Part shown: piece after piece, positions 1 through 12,000 of the stretch
How the letters are laid out: each line of letters starts with the position of its first letter
Position numbering within the stretch: position 1 is the first letter of the stretch
DNA from: DASYAE01 sp036501535
GTDB lineage: Bacteria; Actinomycetota; Actinomycetes; Streptomycetales; Catenulisporaceae
Assembly: GCA_036501535.1 (NCBI GenBank)
Contig: DASYAE010000196.1
Location: 1-25,549 of the forward strand
Reading direction: 5' to 3'
DNA: 25,549 bases
Program-made: the position numbers and the translations under genes
Notes under the pieces: model-generated
What the model saw: the letters and a program-made list of their open reading frames with translations, nothing else
Database searches by the model: none
What the model was told of the DNA's origin: nothing

Positions 1-846
1 CCTACCGGCCTGGGAAGCATGGGAAGCCGGGCAGATCACCAAACGCCAGGCCACCCTGCTGGTCCACACCACCGACCAACTCGGCGACGATCTCGACAAG
101 GCCCACAAGGCGGAAGAACGCATCCTGCCACGCATGCCCGCACAAACCCGGCAGACCACCCGGCGCGCCTTGAACAGGGCACTGAAAGCCATCGACCCGC
201 AAGGCACAGAACACCGACACCAGCAAGCCGTCACCGACCGGCACCTCACGGTACGCCCGGAACCAGACGCCATGGCCACCCCCGTGTACGAAACCACCGC
301 AGAACAAGCCACCACAGTCTTCGAACGCGTCGATCAGACCGCCCGCGCCCAAGGTTCAGAGGACGGACGCACCCTGACACAGCGACGCGCGGACGCCCTG
401 TGCGCCACACCGCCCGCGCACCGGCCATGGCACCAGGCTCACTGTGGCGCCGGCTCGCCTACGACCCCGACACCGGAACCCTAGTCAAAACCGCACCCCG
501 GGTCTACCAGCCAACCACCGAAGTACGCCGCTTCGTCCAAGCACGCGACCGGACCTGCGCACTCCCCGGCTGCACCCGCCCGGCCTACCGATGCGACCTC
601 GACCACGTCGACCCGTTCAACCACGACTACCCACAACACGGCGGACAGACCACCAAGGAAAACCTGATCCCCCTATGCCACCACCACCACATCAAAACCG
701 CCGACAGCTTCACCGTCAAAGTCATCGAGCCCGGACGCAACGTCGAACGGACCTCCCAACACACCGGACACACCTACCACGTCAACCACACCCACGACTA
801 CCGACCCGACCAAGAACCCGACATCCTGACCGAATGGCAATACTGA
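1..846 (+). pseudogene. DUF222/HNH endonuclease (13E12 family), broken and partial
   Basis: The 5' end lies outside the window. Frame 2 (from base 2 to about 408) encodes the DUF222 part, and frame 1 (from about 409 to the TGA at 846) encodes the HNH part. Aligned by eye with the intact relative at 24206-25471, this copy lacks about 49 residues, those between 'RRADAMCA' and 'TARALAMAPGSLW' of the intact protein. The loss is not a multiple of three, so the frame changes at about 405-412. The C-terminal HNH region keeps the Asp-His-Val-Asp-Pro segment, but the His-rich motif reads LCHHHHIKT against LCRHHHRIKT in the intact copy, one residue short. The family consists of dispersed, repeat-like actinobacterial genes of uncertain function. 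The two copies are clearly diverged paralogues, not a recent duplication. It ends 23 bp from the convergent NRPS3 stop. A sequencing indel could explain a frameshift but not the missing 49 residues. Confidence 0.85.
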
Positions 847-869
847 CGCGGGCAAATCACCGCTCCGCT

Positions 870-3800
870 CTAGCTACGGCGGCGGCGCGCGGCGCGGGCG
901 ATCGGAGCAGAGGCCTGCGTCTCGGCCGGTGCGGCGTCCAGGAGCGTCGAGACCGCCTCGACGGTGGGCGAGCTGAGTAGGACGGCGAGTGGCAGGTCGC
1001 GGCCGGTGGTCTCGCGCAGCCTACCGACGACTTGAATCGCGAGCAGCGAATGGCCTCCCAGGCCGAAGAAGTCGTCGTGTACGCCGATTCGGTCCAGGCC
1101 CAGGGCCTCGCGCCAGACGGTGGCGACGGCGCGCTCGGTCGGTGTGCGGGGGGCTACGTAGCCGGTGGTCGCGGTGCGGCGCTTGTCCGGTACTGGCAGG
1201 GCCGAGCGGTCCAGCTTTCCGTTGGCTCCGACCGGCCACTCGGTGAGTACGACGAGCGAGGCAGGGACCATGTGTTCGGGCAGGGTGGCGGCGGCATGGG
1301 CGCGCAGTGCTGCTGCGGCGCGGCGCAGTCGGACGGCGTGTGAGGGGTCGTTTGCGTAGGCGGTCCAGCCGGCGCCGGGGGGTCGCGGCCGTGCCGCTCG
1401 GGCGAGCGGGACCGCGCCCGGGGGCCGAAGTTCGAGGTCGAGTATGCCGGGTTCGGCGCCAAGGTGCGGCAATAGGCGATATCCGGCGGCTGTGGCCGAC
1501 TCTGCGAGCGCCGCGGGTTCGGTCGATGCCTCCGGCTCGTGTGCGAGTGCCTGCCGGAGTTCGGCTACGGTTCGCGGGCCGGTGCCGTCGGGGTTCTCGC
1601 GCATCAGGCGCACTGCGGCCAGATCTGTGGCGACTCTGGCGTCGGGGGTCGCACGCCAGCCGCGGGAGCCGTCCTCGGCTGTGGCCGTGGCTGTGACTGT
1701 GGGAATGGCTAGCGTGCCGCTCCACTCCTGCCAAGCGCCTCGGTCTCCAGATGCGGCATCCGGGGCCGGGACGGTGATGACGACGTCGTAGCGGAATTTG
1801 GTCAGCTCATTGCGATAGCTGGACGCCTTCGCCAGCACGGTGGTCGTGCCGGAGCCGGCTACCGCCTCGAACAGGGCCGGGTGTACGGCCAGTTCCTCTT
1901 CGCCGGCGACGCGCTGCGCCACCAGCCTGCGCAGGCTCGCCAGCGGGGTCTTTGGGGGTAGCCGGTCGAGCAGGATTGAGCAGTGCAGCGCCTCGAGCAT
2001 CGGCAGGCTGCGTACGTCGCCGACGAAGAGGTTGCCTCCTGGGCTCAGTACCCTCAGGGCTCCGCGCAGCACGTCGACGAGTTGCCCGACGCCGGGCAGG
2101 TATTGGGCGACCGAATTGATCACTACCGTGTCGAAGCTGCCTGGGGTCCAGCCGGAGAAGTCGGCGGCGGGGCGCTGTTCCAGGCTTACCACGCCGGCCG
2201 TGTCCCACGTCGCGACTGCGGCGCGCACCCTGTCCAGCACCGGCGCGGAGATGTCCGTGCCGTGATACTTCAGGCAGCTCGGGGCGATTCGGGTCAGCAG
2301 GAGGCCGGTGCCGCAGCCGATCTCCAGCACCCGGCGGGGTCCGAGCTCCGTGATCCGCTCGACGGTCTCCTCGACCCAGGCACGCATCTCGTGGTCGGGG
2401 ATCGGGTCGCCGGTGCCGGAGTCGACCCAGCCGGCTATGTCGAAGGCCGGGTCTTCGGGCGTGGCTGCCCGGTACGTCTCGTCGAACACGGTGCGCCAAC
2501 CGTCGACCAGGTCGGCCGTCGAGACCGCCTCGGGGTCGGCGGCGGGGCGCGGGCGCAGGGTGACGTAGCCGGCCAGTTGGACGCCGCGGGCCTCGTCGTC
2601 GAAGGGCACGACGACTGCGCGGTCGACGTCGGGGTGGCCGGCCAGGGCGGCTGCGACCTCGCCGGGTTCGATCCGCTGGCCGCGGATCTTGATCTGGTCG
2701 TCCTGGCGGCCGAGGAAGTCGATCGCGCCGTCGGGTAGCCAGCGGGCGCGGTCGCCGGTGCGGTACAGGCGCCGTCCGGGGGCATATGGATCGGGTACGA
2801 ACCGCTCCGCGGTCAGCGCCGGGCGGTTGAGGTAGCCGCGGCCTGTCGCCACGCCGCCGATGAACAGTTCGCCGAGTGCGCCGGGCGGGACCGGCTGCAT
2901 GTCCTCATCGAGCACGTACAAGCGGGCTCCGGCAATCGGGTGGCCGATGGGCAGCCGGTCGAGGTGCCCGGTCGCGGCCGCAGTCGCTGTCGCTGTCGTG
3001 GTGCTGTCCGGGACCGTCCAGGCGGTCACGTCGATGGCTGCCTCGGTTGGTCCGTAGAGGTTGTGCACGCGGGTGCCGGACAGCGCCTCGCAGGCTTCTT
3101 GGGCGAGTCCGGGCGGCAGTTCCTCTCCGCTGCAGATGATGCGCCGCAGCACTCCGGCGCATGCGGCTGCCGCTGGCTCGGTCACGAAGGCGCGCAGCAT
3201 GGAGGGGACGAAGTGACATGTCGTCACGGCGTGCCGGGTGATCAGACCTGCGATATAGCCGGGGTCGCGGTGGCCGTCCGCGTCGGCTACGACGACGCGC
3301 GCGCCGACGGCGAGCGGCCAGAGCCATTCCCAGCCGGAGACGTCGAAGCCTAGCGGCGTCTTGTGCAGCACCGGCTCGCCGGGTTCGAGCCGGTATTCCT
3401 GCTGCATCCACAGAATCCGGTTGGCGACCGCGGCGTGCTCGTTGATTGCACCCTTGGGTGCGCCCGTGGAGCCGGAGGTGAAGATGATGTAGGCGGTGTC
3501 GTCCGGCCGGACGCCCGCGGTGGGTCTGTCCGGCGGGGCGCTCGTCACCGATTCGTCGGCGATGTCGAGGATTCGAGTTGTCGGGCCGCATTCCGCGGTG
3601 AGTTCTCGGGCTGTCGCTGCCGAACCGGTGATCACCAGCGGCGCGGCCGCGTCCAGGGCCAGTCTCGCGTTGCGGGTCGCCGGGTGCGACGGGTCGAGCG
3701 GGAGGTAGGCCGCGCCGGACTTGAGCACGGCGAGCATGGCCACGATCGCGTCGGCGCAGCGGGGCAGGCAGATCCCGATCGCGTCGTGCCGGCGGGCGCC

Positions 3801-5485
3801 TAGCGCGCGCAGGCGGTTGGCGAGCCGGTTCGCCCGCTCTTCGAGGTCCCGGTAAGTCAGGACGCTGTCGCCGTGGATGATGGCTACGGTGGTGGGCCGG
3901 GCATCGGCGGCGCGTTCGATCAGCGCGTGCAGGGTTCCGCCGCCTGCTGCGGGAACCGGTGCGCCGCTCCATTGCTCGACGACGCGCTGCCGGTCCTCGT
4001 CGGTGAGCAGCCGTAGCCGGGTGACTGGCACGTCCGGCCGTGCGAGCGCGTCGTCTAGGAGCAGCAGCAGTCCCTGGCCGATGCGGCGCACGGTGGACTC
4101 GTCGAAGAGGTCGCTGGCGTATTCGATCCAGCCGTCTAGGCCGCCGTCCGGGGTCGGGGCGAGCTCGAGTTGAAGTTCGAACTTTGACGTGTCGGTGCGC
4201 ACGGGCAGCGTCGTGATGTCTAGGCCGGGCAGGCGCAGGCGCGGTCGGGGACTGTTGTGCAGCACCAGCATGTGCCGCACCAGTGGCACCCGGGCGGCGG
4301 GGTCGCGCTCGGGGTGGAGCTCTTCGATGATGCGCTCGAACGGCACGTCCTGGCGGGCGTAGGCGTCGTGGCAGGCGGTCTTGGCCGCGTCTACGAGGTC
4401 GTTCATGGCCGGGGCGCCGCCGAGGTCGAGCCGCAGCGCGGCGGTGTTGACGAAGAACCCGATCAGCGGTTCGATCTCGCTGCGGTTGCGCCCCGCGATC
4501 GCGCTACCGAGCACGATGTCGCGCCGGCCGCCGCACCAGCGCGAGAGCACCGCGCTCAGCGCCGCGACCAGCACCATGTACGGAGTGGCGTGCCGGGTGT
4601 CGGCGTATCTCTTGATCCGGTCGACCAGGTCGGCGTCGAGTTCCAGGGGCGTGGTCGCGCCGGCGAAACCGTCCGCCTGCCGTCGCGGCCGGTCTGTGGG
4701 CAGGTCGAGCGGTGCCGCGTCCGCGAGTCGGTCGACCCACTCGCGCAGCTGCGAGCGGAGCTCGGGACCGTCCAGGCGCTCGCGTTGCCAGGAGGCGAAG
4801 TCGGCGTACTGCACCGGCAGCCCGGGCAGGTTGGGCAGTTCGGGCAGGTCCGGCAGCTCGGCGGACCGGCCCTCGGCCAGTGCGGGGTAGAGCGCGCCGA
4901 GTTCGCCGATCAGCACGCCGAGCGACCATCCGTCTGCCGCAATGTGATGCAGCGAGAGGTGCAGCACGTGCTCATCGGGGGCGGTACGCAGCAGCAGCGT
5001 CCGCAGCATCTGATCCCCGGTCAGGTCGAACGGCCGGGAGGCCTCCGCTCGGTGCTCGGCGGCGATCGCGGCTTCGCGTTCGGGCTCGGGCAGCTGCGTC
5101 AGGTCGACGGTCCTCATGGCGGCAGGCGACGGCGCCTCGACCCGCGACCACGGCTCGCCGTCACCGTTGCCGCCGGCGTGGTACGTGGTGCGCAGGATCT
5201 CGTGCCGCTGCACGACTGCATCCAGCGCCCGATGGAGCGCGTCCGCGTCCAGCGCGCCGGTCAGCCTGGCGATGCCGGTGATGTTGTAGAGCGCTGAGTC
5301 CGGGCGCAGCTGGTTGAAGAACCAGATCCGCTGCTGCGCCGACGACAGCGGTGCCCTGGCGCGGTCCACGCGGCCGGGAGCGATCTCGGGGGTCCGCGGC
5401 GTCGGCGCGTTGAGCAGGCGGCCGAGCAGCCGGAGCCGGCTCTCCGTCAGGCGGCCGGGCAGGACGGCGGCGGGTGTGCGATCGC

Positions 5486-5489
<4 letters not shown>
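870..5489 (-). CDS. NRPS3: C-A-(N-methyltransferase)-PCP, predicted Ser
   Basis: Non-ribosomal peptide synthetase of 1539 aa. The condensation domain is at about 45-500 with an intact active site HHIAADG (181-187). The adenylation domain begins at about 515, with core A3 TSGSTGAPKG (681-690). A SAM methyltransferase is inserted between A8 (IKIRGQRIEPGE, about 933-944) and A10 (NGKLDR, 1423-1428); it shows LEIGCGTG (1055-1062) and NSVAQY (1125-1130), typical of NRPS N-methyltransferase domains. The carrier domain has GGHS with the phosphopantetheine serine at 1481. Specificity residues read by eye against GrsA are D-V-W-H-I-S-L-I-D-K, one conservative change from the known Ser code, so N-methyl-Ser is the expected unit. 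The ATG at 5489 overlaps the NRPS2 stop (ATGA), indicating translational coupling; longer upstream extensions in this frame lie inside NRPS2 and were rejected. No thioesterase, reductase or terminal C domain follows the PCP, and the tail after it is Ala/Arg-rich. Confidence 0.93.
1770..2522 (-). other. N-methyltransferase domain embedded in the NRPS3 A domain
   Basis: This is the part of NRPS3 (residues about 990-1240) inserted between A8 and A10. It carries the SAM-binding motif LEIGCGTG, an acidic strand end (GTDIS), and the DTVVINSVAQYLP segment that is characteristic of NRPS amide N-methyltransferases. From family knowledge it would methylate the amino nitrogen of the tethered residue before condensation. 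Domain limits are approximate. Confidence 0.85.
4815..4859 (-). repeat. 9-bp tandem repeat, 5 units, in the NRPS3 C domain
   Basis: Five imperfect 9-bp units follow each other without a gap: cggcagccc, gggcaggtt, gggcagttc, gggcaggtc, cggcagctc. On the coding strand they encode a Leu-Pro-x series (LPDLPELPNLPGLP) just before the QYADFASWQ motif of the condensation domain. Homologous domains usually have one or two such Leu-Pro steps here; NRPS2 has none. Confidence 0.8.
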
Positions 5490-8902
<3,413 letters not shown>

Positions 8903-9049
8903 GTGTCACACCCTTCTCGGACTCGTCCACCAGCTCGTCGGACGCGTCGGCCGGGAGACCGCCGGTTGGGCGGCTCCGTTTCGAGATTCGCAGCCGCCCT
9001 CCCCGCCGAACAGTCGGGACATCCCCGACTCCGTCCGGGCGGAGACCGG
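8903..9049 (-). promoter_or_regulatory. NRPS1-NRPS2 spacer with two hairpins
   Basis: This 147-bp gap is the widest in the minus-strand run. It contains two perfect inverted repeats. At 8968-8975/8992-8999 there is an 8-bp arm (gggcggct/agccgccc) with a 16-nt loop. At 9013-9018/9024-9029 there is a 6-bp arm (gtcggg/cccgac) with a 5-nt loop. Neither is followed by a T-run on the coding strand, so a standard intrinsic terminator is not supported. Attenuation or RNA processing between NRPS1 and NRPS2 is possible. The ribosome site for NRPS2 lies at the left end. Confidence 0.4.
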
Positions 9050-12000
9050 CTAGACGTCCGAGCGGATCCCGGCCAGCGCCGACGCCACCTCGGCGTCGGA
9101 GAGTCCTGATATCCGGGCGAGCGCCGCCTCGAGGTCCGCCGGGTCGGCCTGGGCCACCTGGCGCTCCTGGACCAGCGCCGCCAGCCGCTCGATCGTCAGC
9201 CGACCGCCCAGCAGCTCCCCCACCGGGATGTCGGCCCCGAAGGCGGCGCGCACCCGCACCGCGATCCGGGTCGCCAGCAGCGAGTGGCCGCCGAGCTCGA
9301 AGAAGTCGTCGGTGACCGACGGTTGGGCGCCGCCGAGCACATCGGTCCAGATCTCAGCGATCCCGTGCTCGACGACGGTGCGTGGGGCGATGTGCTCCGC
9401 GCCCGAGGTGTGCGCGGCGGCCGGGTCGGGATCCGGCAGGGCGGAGCGGTCCAGTTTCCCGTGCGGGCCCAGCGGCAGTTCCGGCAGCAGCGTGACGACG
9501 TCGGGCACCATGCCGCCGGGTAGGTGCCGCGCGAGGTACGAGCGCAGCTCGCCGGGGGTCGGCTGGTCGGGGCCGCGCGCCACCGCCCATGCGATGAGGC
9601 GCGGTTGGCCCGCCGGGTCGGGGCGTGCTTCGGCAGCGGCCGCGGCGATCCGGGGATGCGCGGCGAGTACGGCCTCGATCTCCGCCGGCTCCACCCGCTG
9701 CCCGCGGATCTTGAGCTGTCGGTCGACCCGGCCCAGGTACTCCAGGGTGCCGTCGGCGAGCAGCCGGGCCGCGTCGCCGGTGCGGTAGAGCCTGCCGCCG
9801 TGCTCGAAGGGGTCGGGGACGAACCGGTCGGCGGTCAGTCCGGGGGCGCCGAGATAGCCGCGCGCCGGTGCCAGGCCGCCGACGTGCAGTTCGCCGGGTG
9901 CCTGCCACGGGGCGACCCGCGAGGCGGAGTCGAGGACGTAGAGGCGCGCGCCTGCGATCGGGCGCCCGATCGGGATCCGCGTGCTGTGCTCGTGCCCGTC
10001 GCCGACGGGCTGCGCGGTGACGTCGATCGCTGCCTCGGTCGGGCCGTACAGGTTGTGCAGTTGCGTCGTCGGCAGCATCCGCCGGAACCGGCCGGCGAGC
10101 GCCGGGGTGAGTTCTTCGCCGCTGCAGATGACGCGCCGCAGCGTGTCGCCGCAGTCTGCGACCGCGGGTTCCTCAAGGAAGGCCTGGAGCATGGAGGGGA
10201 CGAAGTGACAGGTCGTCACCCGGTGCCGCCGGATGAGGCCGACGAGGTAGTACGGGTCGCGGTGGCCGTCGGGCCGCGCCAGCACGACCGTCGCACCGGC
10301 GGCCAGCGGCCACAGCAGCTCCCAGCCGGCGACGTCGAAGCTCACCGGGGTCTTGTGCAGGACCGCCTCGCCCGGCTCGAGGCCGTACTCGCGCTGCATC
10401 CAGGCCAGCCGGTTCGCCAGCGCGGCGTGCGTGGTCATCACGGCCTTGGGGACACCGGTGGATCCCGAGGTGTGCAGGATGTTCGCGAGGCCGCCGGGTT
10501 GGGCTGTGGCTGTGGCGGGGATCCTCGTGTCAGCGTCCGTGCCCGCGCCCGGCTGCGGCTCGACCAGCAGCACCGGCCCTCCAGCCTCGCCGAGCACTTC
10601 GCGGACCGCGGCGGTGTCCTCCTCGGTTCCGACGAGCACTGCGACTCCCGCGCCGCGCACCTGCCGGGCGAGCCGGATCGGCGGTTGCGCAGGGTCCAGC
10701 GGCAGGTATGCGGCGCCGGCGAGCAGCACCGCGTACACGGCCGTCACGAGGTCGGCAGACCGTTGGAGGCAGACCGCGACCGGCAGATCCGGCCCGGCGC
10801 CCGCCGCGCGCAGCCGCGTCGCCAACGCGTGTGCGTGCTCTGACAGGTCGCGATAGGTGAGGCTGCCGCCGTCCCAGGCCACTGCGACACCGTCGGGGCG
10901 CGCTTCGGCGACGGCATTGATGAGGTCGTGGACGAGCGACGCCGCCGTGACCGGCGGGCCCCCGTCGGCGGCGGTCCGCACGATCCGGTCGGCTTCGGCG
11001 GCCGAGAGCACGGGCAGCTCGCCGACCCTCGTACCCGGATGCTCGAGTGCTGCATCGAGGAGCACCGGGAGTCCGGCCAGCAGGCTCTCGATCGTCGCGG
11101 CGTCGAAGAGGTCTGCGGCATAGACCGCGTGGCCGGCGAGCGAACCGTCGGGCTGTGGGCTCAGATGCAGCGCGAGCTCGAACTGCGCGCCGGGCGAAGG
11201 TAGTTCGAAGGGCTCGGCCCGCACGTCACCGGCCTGCCATGCGGTCAGCGGCAGATCCTGCAGCGCGAGCAGGACCCGCACGAGCGGGGCCCGGCTGTCG
11301 GCCGATCGCCGGCCCGCCGCGCGCACGATCCGGTCGAACGGCATCCGCGCGTGCTCGTATGCTGCGAGGCAGCGCGAGCGCGCGAGGTCGACGGCCTGCG
11401 CGAAGGTCGCCGCCGCAGCGCCCAGGTCCAGCCGGATCGGCAGCGTGTTGGCGAGCAGGCCGACGGCGCCGATGGTCTCCGGACGGTCGCGTCCCGAGAC
11501 CACCGTGCCGACGACGAGGTCGTCCTGGCCGGACCACCGCCCGAGCAGCGCGCTGAAGGCCGTTATCAGGACCATGAAGGGCGTGGCGGTGTGCTGCGCG
11601 GCGAACTCCCGCAGCCGGCCGACGAGCGGCGCGGGCACGGTCACCGCGGTGGCGGCGCCGTTCCAGGTCGGGGCGGGGCCGGGCGGTCTGTCGGTGGGCA
11701 GGCTGGTGGGCCGAGCGCCGTCCAGGTACCGCTGCCAGAACTCGGCGTCCGCCGCCTCTTCGGCGGCGTCGGGCGCGGGAGGGACCGATTCGGGCAGGGC
11801 CAGGGCCTGCGCCGGGTCGCCGCCCGCGCGGTAGAGCTCGCCGAGCCGGGCCAGCAGCACTCCGAGGGACCAGCCGTCGAGCACGATGTGATGGGCTGCC
11901 AGGCCGAGCCACCATTGCCCGGGCGCGAGTCGCAGCAGCGTGAATCGCACCAGCGGCCCGGCGGCCAGGTCGAAGGGTGCGGCGGCGAACTCCTTCATCC

